Below are positions 17,003 to 28,424 of a DNA stretch of 49,071 bases, piece after piece (position 1 is the first letter of the stretch; each line of letters starts with the position of its first letter). A model generated the notes under the pieces. The model did not search any database and was not told the DNA's origin. It was given only the letters and a program-made list of their open reading frames with translations. Both the position numbers and the translations under genes were made by a program. The stretch spans positions 1-49,071 of the forward strand of contig JASBUC010000052.1 of NCBI GenBank assembly GCA_030148065.1. Reading direction: 5' to 3'. The stretch is from Legionellaceae bacterium (GTDB lineage Bacteria; Pseudomonadota; Gammaproteobacteria; Legionellales; Legionellaceae).

Positions 17003-19192
17003 CGGCAATGGCTGGAGCGAGTGCTCTTCCAGGGAGTCAAGCGTTTGCTGACAGATTGAAATGAGCCTCTCTTTTTTTGCCATCACTTGCCCTAGACTCT
17101 CTAAGGCGATCAGGGCATTACCTGTGAAGACTTGCTGCTCTTTTGAGCCCATAGTAGAGTTCAATGAGCGAGATAAATTAAACCTTATCCAATCAAACCA
17201 CCCTTTACCAATGGCGCCCCAAGTGGCCGCTTCAATGTCTTGCAGTGGGAGGCCGCCAGCTTGTAGATAATTTGAGAGCAGATCAACCACGATTTGCTCA
17301 TTAAAGTCATCATTGGAGGCAAAACCACTGCACATCATAAGAGAGAGCATTAATTCAGTTTGAGGGTTTATTAACCCAGCCATTTCCCAATCGATGACCC
17401 GCAAGCTACCAGCCTCGTCTAACAGGTTGTGTGGACAAAAGTCGCCATGACTGAAAATGAGATTTGTGGAGAGCTGTTGGTAAGCTCTCTCATAGTCTTG
17501 CAGCCAATGACAGTGCTCTTCAAGAGTGTTTTGAAGGGGTGCAGCCCAGCTGGCATTGGCAGCGACACCTTGAGCGACAAGAGTTCGCCACGTCTCGACA
17601 TTGATGTCATATGACATGCTTTGTGCGGGCATCGTCTCGGGGGCTAATTGGTGAATTGTTGCTAATAGTTTGCCAACTGCCTGTGCGTAGGATGAGTCAA
17701 TCGGTCCAATTGGGCCTGATAATGGGCACGCGGCATGATAGGGGTAGACTAAGGCTATTTTGTCATCTATTGGAAATGCATAAGAGCCTTTGTCGTCTTC
17801 AATGGCTGCAATGGTTGATAGCCCACGTTTTTTATAGTTCGCATTGGCTGCTTCAATGGTTTGATAGTCCGCTAGAGTGCGCGCGCGGCAAGAGCTAGCT
17901 TCAATTAATTTAAGCACGTAGTTGCCAGTAGTTGTTTTGAGGCGGTAGACGGTATTGGTCAAGCCCTGGCTTATTTCACCAATGGCCTCACAGTCCCCAA
18001 GATTAAAATGCTCACAAATCAATCGTATGCGAGCCATTTCTGGGTGTCTTTGATGGCACAAAGCGATGGTGTTGGCAAAAAAGTGTGTTTTTAATACATG
18101 TAGTGAACTTTTTCTAGGGAGCCTCATTTTGTTTTGGGCATTTCTAAACGAGGTGGTATAGAGTGCTCGTCGTTCTTTTTGCTGCCATCGATTAAGGAGT
18201 TGATGCCAACGCTCTAGGGTTTGAACTTTCTCCACTCCGGTAATTGCGGCATGCACGTTTTTAGCGCGAGCTCCAATCGAGATTGCTTGTGCACTGACGG
18301 TAGAGCCGGCTGAAATGACCGCAAGCGACACACGAGCAACGTCAAAGGTCTCTAAATTAGTGATTAGGTTGGTGATGGCGGCATCCTTAAAGCCTGCCTC
18401 TCTTAAGGGTGTTTCATAGTATTGTTGAATCGTTGCTAATTTTTCCTCTACGGATGAGATGTTTTTGATGCCGGGGTGAAGCGTGATTCGTAGGCTAAAG
18501 GCCTTTTTATAATCTTTGAATGCGGTGATAAAGGTTTTAAAGGCCGTTTGCTCAACGTTGCCATAGCCTCCAGCCCAGAGTATTAGTTTGTCTTCTGTAG
18601 AGAGGCAAAGTTGTTGCCTAATGTCTGCATTTGAGTCAGCTTGATTGTTTGCTATGAAGCGTTCTTTCCAGGCGGTGAAATCACCGTGCAAGGCTGAAAA
18701 AATCTGGGGCTTGTTGGCAGGAGAGAGTTCTTCTAGAGTGGCCTCAAACTGCTGCTTGAGATCTTCTCTCATCACAATAATCGTATCGGCTAATGGGATA
18801 AAGCGTGCGGCTTTTTCTTTGTCAAAGGTCAAACAATCAAAATAGATTATTTTGTTGGTGTCCTTTGGTAAGGCATGTGCAATTTGCTCTTGCAGTAGCG
18901 ATGGAAAGCCAATGACCACATGTTTAGCGCCATTGCTGAGATTAACCACCTCTTGCACAGCGGATTCAGGAAATGACTCAGCTGATTGCTCGTTTCGTCC
19001 CAAGCCCTGTTCAATAAACCTGGGTAGGGTGATAAAAGGTGCCCATTTCTTTGGCAAACGATGACGAGCCGATTGGCCAACCGGAATGATTTTAAAGGGG
19101 ATCTCTGCTTGCTCTAAGCCTTCGAAGGTTGGTAAAAGGCTTGTGGTATCGCCTGTGTGAAAGGGAATAAAAACAATCTCGTCTGCTAACAT
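16994..19192 (-). CDS. Two-domain protein: glycosyltransferase-like N-terminus fused to APH/choline-kinase-like C-terminus
   Basis: 732 residues in two parts. Residues 1 to about 350 resemble a GT-B fold of the glycerophosphotransferase or nucleotide-sugar type: alternating beta/alpha, LILWAGGYGNVEQT at 203-216, ITLHPGIKN at 236-244, and a Gly/Ser-rich AVISAGSTVSAQA at 291-303 where such enzymes bind nucleotide. Residues about 395-700 are an aminoglycoside phosphotransferase/choline-kinase family domain: nucleotide loop GLTNTVYRL (410-418), Lys428 in YVLKL, catalytic loop HGDFCPHNLL with His582, Asp584 and Asn589, and metal-binding Asp601 in VIDWEMA. A sugar or glycolipid phosphorylation/transfer role is inferred; family calls on the kinase half are firm, those on the N-terminal half tentative. 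No good ribosome site is visible at ATG 19192. It lies opposite to parB and atp. Confidence 0.8.
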   Translation of the reverse strand: MLADEIVFIPFHTGDTTSLLPTFEGLEQAEIPFKIIPVGQSARHRLPKKWAPFITLPRFIEQGLGRNEQSAESFPESAVQEVVNLSNGAKHVVIGFPSLLQEQIAHALPKDTNKIIYFDCLTFDKEKAARFIPLADTIIVMREDLKQQFEATLEELSPANKPQIFSALHGDFTAWKERFIANNQADSNADIRQQLCLSTEDKLILWAGGYGNVEQTAFKTFITAFKDYKKAFSLRITLHPGIKNISSVEEKLATIQQYYETPLREAGFKDAAITNLITNLETFDVARVSLAVISAGSTVSAQAISIGARAKNVHAAITGVEKVQTLERWHQLLNRWQQKERRALYTTSFRNAQNKMRLPRKSSLHVLKTHFFANTIALCHQRHPEMARIRLICEHFNLGDCEAIGEISQGLTNTVYRLKTTTGNYVLKLIEASSCRARTLADYQTIEAANANYKKRGLSTIAAIEDDKGSYAFPIDDKIALVYPYHAACPLSGPIGPIDSSYAQAVGKLLATIHQLAPETMPAQSMSYDINVETWRTLVAQGVAANASWAAPLQNTLEEHCHWLQDYERAYQQLSTNLIFSHGDFCPHNLLDEAGSLRVIDWEMAGLINPQTELMLSLMMCSGFASNDDFNEQIVVDLLSNYLQAGGLPLQDIEAATWGAIGKGWFDWIRFNLSRSLNSTMGSKEQQVFTGNALIALESLGQVMAKKERLISICQQTLDSLEEHSLQPLPSI

Positions 19193-19246
19193 GCGAAAGG
19201 CAACTTACTACAAAAAAGTGAGCCTATTTTAATCACTAAATATGAA

Positions 19247-19402
19247 AGGTGTCGAGCCATTTTTTTTGTCTTATTAATCACATAGTTACCCTGTGATCAT
19301 CGAGCTAACTTCTTGATTTTAAGCCCAAATTATCAAAGGGTTACGAAGCGAAAAACACAATAACCTACTGAAATAAAAGTAAAAAAAAATGGCTCGACAC
19401 CT
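19247..19402. repeat. 156-bp inverted-repeat element upstream of the fusion gene
   Basis: The arms 19247-19267 and 19382-19402 are perfect 21-base reverse complements, each made of AGGTGTCGAGCCA plus eight T (or the complement), with a 114-base interior and no ORF. The interior has a small ATCACA/TGTGAT hairpin near 19277. It could be a small mobile element or act as a bidirectional transcription end between the two minus-strand genes, since a T run follows a GC-rich stem on both strands. Confidence 0.65.
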
Positions 19403-19452
19403 CTTTACTTAGGTTTTCGCTTCAGAAAAAAGAACCTATGCTATGAATTAAA

Positions 19453-20586
19453 TTACCTGTTGTTAGAGCTGTGTCGAAAGGCGTTATAATCGTCATCTGT
19501 TAAGCTCGCATTGCGAGGGGTGAGATCATCTTCTGAATCAGCAGTAAGGGTGCTCTCCCTTTCTCTGATCAATGAGAGTTGTTGTTTTAAACTCTCTTGG
19601 CGAGCAGCATCCAACATGGGGGGAGGTAAGCTCTCAGCCAACTTGTCTTTGATGGTTTGGTAAGTCGTCTTGGTTCTATGTATAAAACAACCACTGTTTT
19701 GGTAGTCATCTATTTCTCTTTGCAAATGACCTAAAAATTTGTCTCTATCACCGTTCTCAATGTAGTCAATTATGTGATTGTCAAACCTATTCTGAAGGTC
19801 TTGGTACTTTTGCTGTCGACTAGGGTATTTTTGTGTTTGACTCTCTAAAAAACGAGCAAAGTCTTGGATTTCTTGACTGTTTCGACAGAACTCATCTCGA
19901 TCAGCTTTTTCTGCTAGAGCATGTAAGCGTTCATTTCGAACTTGTTCTTTATAGTCGTTTCGAGGGCATAGTTCTTCAGGCATGGTCTCTATGCGAATCA
20001 TGTCTTCATAGACTGCATCAAATTCATTAGGTTTCTTGTCTAGATTTGGGTTGTGTCTCTCTTCAGTGTAGTTACTTAGCGATAATATAATAGACAGGCC
20101 TGAGCCTAGAGAATTCGCTTCTCGTGTATAAAGCATACTCTCGTCATCAGTGTTAGCATTCTCATAATGCTGCTGTTTAACAGATTCTCTCAGGCGATTA
20201 ATTCGATAGAAACTACTCAGTTGTTTAAGAGTAAATTCCATTGATGGGCGCGTGGCGTGGAAGCACGCTTCAAAAATTGCAGGGTAATCATCTTCACGTA
20301 AGCCGGCTCTTCGGGTATTGCCTTGCCCATCAGTAATTTCTTCACCCTGTCCCTCAAAGAGTCTTCCCGTAAATTCGCCAAAGGATTTTAATTTCTTTAG
20401 GCCTTGTTGAATCAAGACATCATCCCCGGGAGCGTTCTCAATTGCCTTAAATGCTTCATGGATTTCAAGGATATGTTTTGAAATAGAACTAATATTTTCA
20501 TCCATTAGTTTTTGGTAGCGTGTTTTAAGCTTGATTTTTTTGCTTGCTTGCGTGAATAGGGCTTGCCCCTCCAGATGACTTCCCAT
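19453..20586 (-). CDS. Hypothetical charged helical protein (377 aa)
   Basis: Not recognised. A soluble, highly charged protein rich in Glu, Lys, Arg, Gln and Asn, with predicted helices throughout (for example near residues 225-290) and no signal peptide, membrane segment or catalytic motif that I can see. The C-terminal 40 residues are Asp/Ser/Asn-rich and probably disordered. AAGGAG lies 4 bases before ATG 20586, one of the best ribosome sites among the accessory genes, and a TATAAT sequence (minus strand, near 20614-20619) precedes it. It sits between parB and atpI, where core genes are often adjacent, and shares an AGCAAAAGATC sequence in its promoter region with the atp promoter. Candidate effector by context only. 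Confidence 0.8.
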   Translation of the reverse strand: MGSHLEGQALFTQASKKIKLKTRYQKLMDENISSISKHILEIHEAFKAIENAPGDDVLIQQGLKKLKSFGEFTGRLFEGQGEEITDGQGNTRRAGLREDDYPAIFEACFHATRPSMEFTLKQLSSFYRINRLRESVKQQHYENANTDDESMLYTREANSLGSGLSIILSLSNYTEERHNPNLDKKPNEFDAVYEDMIRIETMPEELCPRNDYKEQVRNERLHALAEKADRDEFCRNSQEIQDFARFLESQTQKYPSRQQKYQDLQNRFDNHIIDYIENGDRDKFLGHLQREIDDYQNSGCFIHRTKTTYQTIKDKLAESLPPPMLDAARQESLKQQLSLIRERESTLTADSEDDLTPRNASLTDDDYNAFRHSSNNR

Positions 20587-20694
20587 TGCGCTCCTTGTGT
20601 TTAATCAACACTTATATTATAGCAAAAGATCATATGGATAATTATTGGGCCTCTTTGTTTGTAAAGTTCCCATGGAAAAAAACTAATCAAATAG

Positions 20695-20722
20695 TTGAGC
20701 TCTAGCAAAAGATCGGTATAAT
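20695..20722 (+). promoter_or_regulatory. Probable promoter of the atp operon
   Basis: TTGAGC (20695-20700), 16-bp spacer and perfect TATAAT (20717-20722), about 40 bases upstream of atpI. The spacer contains AGCAAAAGATC (20704-20714), which recurs at 20621-20631 in the promoter region of the divergent minus-strand gene. Confidence 0.55.
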
Positions 20723-20761
20723 TCGCCCCGAGATTTAAACGAAATACCCTCAAAGGCCGTG

Positions 20762-21972
<1,211 letters not shown>

Positions 21973-21984
21973 TCATTTTTTTAA

Positions 21985-22302
<318 letters not shown>

Positions 22303-22478
22303 CAAGACAGAGTTGAAAGATTAGATGTGAGATTCGAGCCTAACCGCTCGTTTCTCGCAAATATAATTATAAAGAAGTTCGAGGTTTTAGGTGCAGTATA
22401 CAAGACCAAGTCCTTGTTCCAACAAGGTCCTGTCTTCCGCATCTCGCATCTCGTATCTTTGTTTTTAAGGAGTTTGCT
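22303..22478 (+). other. Structured spacer between atpE and atpF
   Basis: 176 bases without a gene. It contains a strong hairpin, CCTTGTT-CC-AACAAGG near 22411-22426, and outer complementary segments (AGATGTGAGAT near 22323 against ATCTCGCATCT near 22441). It would fold into a branched structure in the operon mRNA. It ends with AAGGAG, the atpF ribosome site. It could tune the high atpE output relative to downstream genes or be a degenerate repeat insertion. Confidence 0.5.
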
Positions 22479-22949
22479 TTGGATATAAATGCAACGCTTA
22501 TCGTACAGATGATAACCTTTGCTCTGTTTGTGTGGTTTACCATGAAATTTGTTTGGCCACCGATTAGCAAAGCCCTGGATGAGCGAGAAGATAAAATCTC
22601 AGGCGGCCTGCAAGCAGCAGAGCGTGGTCAGCGACAATTAGAGTTGGCAGAAGCAAAAGTGACTGAGACCTTAAAAGAGGCGAAAGTACAAGCGGCCAGC
22701 ATTCTAGATGGTGCCAAACATCAATCGATTAAAATGGTTGAGGAAGCAAAAGCTCAAGCCAAAGCCGAAGGCGATCGACAATTAAAACTTGCCAAAGAGC
22801 AATTGCACCAAGAGATTAACTCAGCAAAAGAAGCCCTACGCAAGCAAGTGGCAACACTGGCCATTCAAGGGGCTGAGAAAATTATTGAGCGCGAAGTGGA
22901 TGAAGCTTCCAATCAGTCGTTGGTTGATAAGCTTATTCAAGAACTGTAA
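22479..22949 (+). CDS. atpF: F1Fo ATP synthase subunit b
   Basis: Peripheral stalk subunit, 156 residues, the same as E. coli. One N-terminal membrane helix (residues 5-25, ending FVWPPI) is followed by a long Ala/Glu/Lys coiled coil that dimerises and reaches up to delta and alpha. The start is TTG 22479, with AAGGAG 6 bases upstream; no ATG fits the family N-terminus. Good upstream signal despite the rare start. Confidence 0.96.
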   Translation: MDINATLIVQMITFALFVWFTMKFVWPPISKALDEREDKISGGLQAAERGQRQLELAEAKVTETLKEAKVQAASILDGAKHQSIKMVEEAKAQAKAEGDRQLKLAKEQLHQEINSAKEALRKQVATLAIQGAEKIIEREVDEASNQSLVDKLIQEL

Positions 22950-22970
22950 TTGCAAAAGGTTGATTATACG

Positions 22971-23507
22971 ATGACTAGTTACTCTCAAATCGCAAGACCC
23001 TATGCAAGAGCGGCATTCGAGTGCGCACTAGAAGACAAGGCGCTGGCGCAATGGTCTGCAACACTCGAGTTATTAAGCGATTTATCTAAGGTTGCTGATT
23101 TTGCTCGTTTTATTGCGCTACCGGAAGTCGGCAGCAAAGAGATGGTTGATTTGGTGTTTGAAGCAGTGGGCAGCCAGCTAGATGAGAACGCTAAAAACTT
23201 GGTGCGGTTACTTGCCCATAACGATCGTTTGAATGCCTTAAGCGCGGTTAAGGCCTGCTTTGACAAATTGAAAGAAGAGCATGAAAAGGCGATTAACGCA
23301 GAGGTCGTATCCTTTGCGCCTATGAGTAAAGATCAAAAAGATAAACTCATCGCCTCTCTTAAGAACAAGCTTCAACGTGACGTCACGCTTAGTGAAAGAG
23401 TCGATAAGTCTCTGCTGGGTGGGGCTGTGGTCCATGCTGGTGACTTAGTGATTGATGGTTCTGTGCGTGGAAAGCTCAAGAAATTAGAAGTTGAATTACA
23501 AGCGTAA
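22971..23507 (+). CDS. atpH: F1Fo ATP synthase subunit delta
   Basis: Links the peripheral stalk to the top of F1. 178 residues from ATG 22971, with the N-terminal six-helix domain beginning IARPYARAAFECAL and the C-terminal LGGAVVHAGDLVIDGSVRGKL signature of the OSCP/delta family. The frame is open from a TTG at 22950, but the family N-terminus and the AAAGG upstream favour the ATG. Confidence 0.96.
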   Translation: MTSYSQIARPYARAAFECALEDKALAQWSATLELLSDLSKVADFARFIALPEVGSKEMVDLVFEAVGSQLDENAKNLVRLLAHNDRLNALSAVKACFDKLKEEHEKAINAEVVSFAPMSKDQKDKLIASLKNKLQRDVTLSERVDKSLLGGAVVHAGDLVIDGSVRGKLKKLEVELQA

Positions 23508-23557
23508 GTTTAAGTTATTTATAAAGCCCCAGGCGGGGAATGAAACGAGGTATGACA

Positions 23558-25111
23558 ATGGTCGATAAAGTGGCATTAAATCCTTCAGAAATTAGTGAGC
23601 TGATTAAAAGTAAAATTAAAGATTTTCAAACGGTTTCTGATGTTCGTAACGAAGGCACAATCGTTAGCTTAAAAGACGGGATCGTAAAAATTAACGGTCT
23701 GGAAGATGCGATGCAAGGGGAAATGATTGAGTTCCCTGGTGGCCGTTACGGCCTTGCCCTAAACATTGAGCGAGATGCTGTTGGTGCGGTAATCTTAGGG
23801 GATTACACCGGTCTTGAAGAAGGTCAAAAAGCAAAATGTACTGGCCGTATCTTAGAAGTGCCAGTAGGGGAAGCGCTGCTTGGTCGAGTGGTTGACTCTC
23901 TTGGTAACCCGATTGATGGTAAAGGTCCAATTGCTGCGGCAAAACATATGCCGATTGAGAAAGTAGCACCAGGAGTTATCAGCCGTAAGTCAGTTGACCA
24001 GCCTGTGCAAACCGGTTTAAAAGCGATTGATGCGATGACCCCAGTTGGCCGAGGTCAGCGTGAGTTGATCATCGGGGATCGCCAAACTGGTAAAACAGCG
24101 ATTGCCATTGATACCATTATCAACCAAAAAGACACCGGCATTAAATGTATTTACGTGGCCGTTGGTCAGAAAGCCTCAAGTATTGCCAATATTGTACGAA
24201 AGCTAGAAGAGCACGATGCGCTGAAGCACACCATCGTAGTGGCAGCAAGTGCCTCAGAATCAGCAGCCCTTCAATACATCGCGCCATACGCGGGTTGTAC
24301 TATGGGTGAGTACTTTATGGAGCGTGGTGAAGATGCACTGATCATTTATGATGATTTAACCAAGCAGGCTTGGGCTTATCGTCAAGTATCATTACTACTT
24401 CGTCGTCCACCAGGACGGGAAGCGTATCCTGGAGATGTGTTCTATCTACATTCACGTTTGTTAGAGCGTGCCGCCAGAATCAATGCCGAAGAAGTTGAAA
24501 AATTAACGAACGGTGAAGTAAAAGGCAAAACAGGATCCTTAACCGCATTGCCTATCATTGAAACGCAAGCAGGTGACGTATCTGCCTTCGTTCCAACCAA
24601 CGTTATTTCGATTACCGACGGTCAGATCTTCTTAGATACTGATTTGTTTAACGCCGGTGTTCGACCTGCGATTAACTCAGGTCTTTCGGTCTCTCGTGTG
24701 GGTGGTGCTGCTCAAACTAAGATTGTTAAGAAGTTTGGTGGTGGTGTGCGTCTAGCCTCTGCTCAGTACCGTGAGCTAGAAGCGTTTTCTCAGTTTGCCT
24801 CTGATTTAGATGAAGCAACCAGAAAACAGCTTGACCTTGGTCAACGAATTGTTGAATTAATGAAACAGCCTCAATATGCGCCACTGTCTGTTTCTGAAAT
24901 GGCTGTGTCGCTCTACATGATGGACAAGGGTTACTTAAACGACGTTGCCGTCAAAGACGTCTTAAAATTCGAGAAAGCCTTGCTGCAATTCATGCATGAT
25001 AAGTATCAGTCATTAATGAGCAAGCTTGATGAAACAGGTGCCTTCAACCAAGACATCGACGCTGAATTAAAAGCGGCGATTGAAGAATTTAAAAAGACCG
25101 GCACTTATTAA
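23558..25111 (+). CDS. atpA: F1Fo ATP synthase subunit alpha
   Basis: Non-catalytic nucleotide-binding subunit of F1, 517 residues from ATG 23558. The Walker A is at about 173-180 (GDRQTGKT). The arginine finger lies in [13 protein letters not shown] and the DELSEKDR-type loop equivalent is the [13 protein letters not shown] block. Possible starts at 23540 and 23552 would add up to six residues; 23558 has GAGG at 7 bases and fits the family N-terminus. Near-identical blocks to E. coli AtpA throughout. Confidence 0.98.
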   Translation: MVDKVALNPSEISELIKSKIKDFQTVSDVRNEGTIVSLKDGIVKINGLEDAMQGEMIEFPGGRYGLALNIERDAVGAVILGDYTGLEEGQKAKCTGRILEVPVGEALLGRVVDSLGNPIDGKGPIAAAKHMPIEKVAPGVISRKSVDQPVQTGLKAIDAMTPVGRGQRELIIGDRQTGKTAIAIDTIINQKDTGIKCIYVAVGQKASSIANIVRKLEEHDALKHTIVVAASASESAALQYIAPYAGCTMGEYFMERGEDALIIYDDLTKQAWAYRQVSLLLRRPPGREAYPGDVFYLHSRLLERAARINAEEVEKLTNGEVKGKTGSLTALPIIETQAGDVSAFVPTNVISITDGQIFLDTDLFNAGVRPAINSGLSVSRVGGAAQTKIVKKFGGGVRLASAQYRELEAFSQFASDLDEATRKQLDLGQRIVELMKQPQYAPLSVSEMAVSLYMMDKGYLNDVAVKDVLKFEKALLQFMHDKYQSLMSKLDETGAFNQDIDAELKAAIEEFKKTGTY

Positions 25112-25127
25112 TTAGAGGCTAAGATAA

Positions 25128-25994
25128 ATGGCTAGTGCAAAAGAAATTAGAACCAAAATAGCCAGCATCGAAAAGACGCAGAAAATTACTCGCGCGATGG
25201 AGATGGTGGCAGCCAGCAAGATGCGCAAAACGCAAGACAGAATGGCGGCTGGTCGTCCTTATGCTGAAAAGATCCGACAAGTCGTCGGTCACCTTGCCTG
25301 GGGACATTCTGAGTATCACCATACGTTCTTGCAAGAGCGGGAAGTTAAGCGCTTAGGATTGATAGTGGTCTCCACCGACCGAGGTCTTTGTGGTGGCTTG
25401 AACATCAACCTATTTAAAAAAGCGCTGCAGTTTTTAAAAGAAGAGGAAGCCAAAGACATCAAAATCGATTTAAGTGTCATTGGTCGAAAAGGTCAGGCCT
25501 TCTTTTCCCACACCGGTGGCAACATCACCGCCTATCTAGACAACTTAGGCGATTCGCCCAAACTGACAGACGTCGTTGGGGTGGTCAAAGTGATGATTGA
25601 GGCCTTTGAAAAAGGTGAAATTGACGCACTCTACGTTGCAAGCAATAAGTTTGTGAACACCATGACTCAAAAGCCGGAAGTGGAAAAGCTGCTCCCTCTT
25701 CCCAAGATTGAAGAAGAGCAAGATGATTTGTCTCACTACTGGGACTACATCTACGAGCCAGATGCTCGTTCATTAATTGATCTCCTTCTTAAGCGCTTCA
25801 TTGAGCTGCAAGTCTATCAAGCCGTATTAGAAAATGTGGCCTGTGAGCAAGCAGCAAAAATGATAGCCATGAAGAGCGCCTCAGACAACGCAGGTGAGTT
25901 AATTAAAGAGTTTAGATTGGCCTACAATAAGGCTCGGCAGGCGGCGATTACGCAGGAGTTGGCTGAAATTGTTTCCGGCGCGGACGCTTTGTAA
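25128..25994 (+). CDS. atpG: F1Fo ATP synthase subunit gamma
   Basis: Central rotor shaft, 288 residues (E. coli 287). The N-terminal helix [20 protein letters not shown] and C-terminal [21 protein letters not shown] pair to form the coiled coil that turns within alpha3beta3. The conserved [11 protein letters not shown] is at about residue 78. A 418-base gap full of repeats follows before atpD, which is unusual, as these genes are normally a few tens of bases apart. Confidence 0.97.
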   Translation: MASAKEIRTKIASIEKTQKITRAMEMVAASKMRKTQDRMAAGRPYAEKIRQVVGHLAWGHSEYHHTFLQEREVKRLGLIVVSTDRGLCGGLNINLFKKALQFLKEEEAKDIKIDLSVIGRKGQAFFSHTGGNITAYLDNLGDSPKLTDVVGVVKVMIEAFEKGEIDALYVASNKFVNTMTQKPEVEKLLPLPKIEEEQDDLSHYWDYIYEPDARSLIDLLLKRFIELQVYQAVLENVACEQAAKMIAMKSASDNAGELIKEFRLAYNKARQAAITQELAEIVSGADAL

Positions 25995-26000
25995 GGAGAT

Positions 26001-26120
26001 GAACTGCCATATTTTGCTCTCAAGGGACGATTTCTTTCCCTCAAAATGCTCATGTACTGGCATGTACACTGCGCTTTTTCGGGAAAGAAATCGTCCCTTG
26101 AGAGCAAAATCTGACAGTTC
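26001..26120. repeat. Long hairpin: 40-bp arms around a 40-base apex, inside the atp operon
   Basis: Arms 26001-26040 and 26081-26120 pair at 38 of 40 positions. The 40-base apex (26041-26080) holds CTCATGTAC, six bases, GTACACTGCG and a T run. The same apex, with unrelated arms, occurs at 30764-30847 and, diverged and on the minus strand, at 45902-46040. The RNA hairpin would be very stable and lies just after atpG within the polycistronic transcript. It could attenuate transcription into atpDC or protect upstream mRNA. Confidence 0.75.
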
Positions 26121-26252
26121 ACTGGTTTTATTAGATTGAGATGGGTTGACACATTAGCCGACCCAGCGGTTTTATTGGATTGAGATGAACCGCTAAATCT
26201 GACAGCCCAGTGGTTTTATTGGATAGAGATGAATACTGCAGCGTTTACTGCA
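26121..26252 (+). repeat. Three degenerate 44-bp tandem repeats upstream of atpD
   Basis: Copies begin at 26121, 26165 and 26209, exactly 44 bases apart. The conserved part is about 23 bases, approximately AGTGGTTTTATTGGAT then GAGATG. Similarity of copies 1 and 3 extends leftwards through AAATCTGACAG, which for copy 1 is part of the right hairpin arm. The remaining 26253-26412 up to atpD holds no gene or clear repeat, only AT-rich sequence and the atpD ribosome site. Confidence 0.7.
26146..26175 (+). promoter_or_regulatory. Possible internal promoter for atpDC
   Basis: Perfect TTGACA (26146-26151), 18-bp spacer, TTTTAT (26170-26175, 4/6). It lies within the tandem repeats, about 240 bases before atpD, and could offset the polar effect of the hairpin upstream. 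Only the -35 box is strong. Confidence 0.35.
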
Positions 26253-26361
26253 TGAGTTAAGTAAAAAAAATACGAGAGATGTGAATTTATTAGTGCATGG
26301 CAAAAACGAGTAGATTTGAGTCGAGCTTGAGAGAAATTTTTTTTCTTTCAGCATGGGTTAA

Positions 26362-27789
<1,428 letters not shown>

Positions 27790-27807
27790 TCTTCTTGGAG
27801 TATAGAG

Positions 27808-28230
27808 ATGGCGATGACTGTCAGAGTTGACATTGTTAGTGCAGAGCGTGAGATTTTCTCAGGTCTAGCCGAGCTTGTGGTCGCAAGTGGTTCCTTGGGT
27901 GAGATTGGTGTCAATCCAGGACACGCACCCTTGCTAACCGACTTAAAACCTGGTGATGTTCGCATTACCAAACAAGGTGGTGAAGAAGAGGTTTTCTACG
28001 TCTCGGGCGGCATGTTAGAAGTGCAGCCACATCATGTGACGGTGCTTGCCGATGAAGCGCTACCGGCTGATGAAATTGACGAAGACAAAGCTGAAAAAGC
28101 TCGAGAGCGTGCTCGTCGAGCAATGGAAGGCAAAGAGGGTGACATAGAGTACTCTCTTGCAGCTGCCGAGTTAGCTAGGGCCAGTGCCCAAATTCATGCT
28201 CTTCGCAAGCTTCGCAAAAAGCATCGTTAA
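27808..28230 (+). CDS. atpC: F1Fo ATP synthase subunit epsilon
   Basis: Regulatory subunit of the rotor, 140 residues. The N-terminal beta-sandwich starts [13 protein letters not shown] and includes [19 protein letters not shown]; the C-terminal two-helix inhibitory domain begins at about residue 90. TTGGAG lies 10 bases upstream. It is the last gene of the operon, followed 17 bases later by an intrinsic terminator. Confidence 0.97.
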   Translation: MAMTVRVDIVSAEREIFSGLAELVVASGSLGEIGVNPGHAPLLTDLKPGDVRITKQGGEEEVFYVSGGMLEVQPHHVTVLADEALPADEIDEDKAEKARERARRAMEGKEGDIEYSLAAAELARASAQIHALRKLRKKHR

Positions 28231-28246
28231 TCCAAAATTCTGACCG

Positions 28247-28286
28247 AAAGCATTAAAGACACATTTGTTCTTTAATGCTTTTTTTT
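28247..28286 (+). terminator. Rho-independent terminator of the atp operon
   Basis: Stem AAAGCATTAAAGA (28247-28259) pairs with TCTTTAATGCTTT from 28269 across a 9-base loop, followed by a run of T. It starts 17 bases after the atpC stop, and is the clearest terminator in the window. Confidence 0.88.
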
Positions 28287-28350
28287 AATCTTTCAATTTA
28301 TTCTTAACCAGTTCACAATCATCAATACGACGATTATCCTCTCAAGATGC

Positions 28351-28378
28351 TTGAAACTTGGACTTTTTGATGTATAGT
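28351..28378 (+). promoter_or_regulatory. Probable promoter of the 387-aa membrane protein
   Basis: TTGAAA (28351-28356), 16-bp spacer, TATAGT (28373-28378), 46 bases before ATG 28425 and just after the atp terminator. Confidence 0.45.
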
Positions 28379-28424
28379 AGCGAATTGTCTTGTTCGGCTT
28401 AAAATCACACAAGGTGTTTAACAG

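Noticed and set aside
26121-26252. CRISPR array
   Set aside because: Three degenerate repeats with a 44-base total period and no unique spacers of CRISPR length or cas genes; not a CRISPR.
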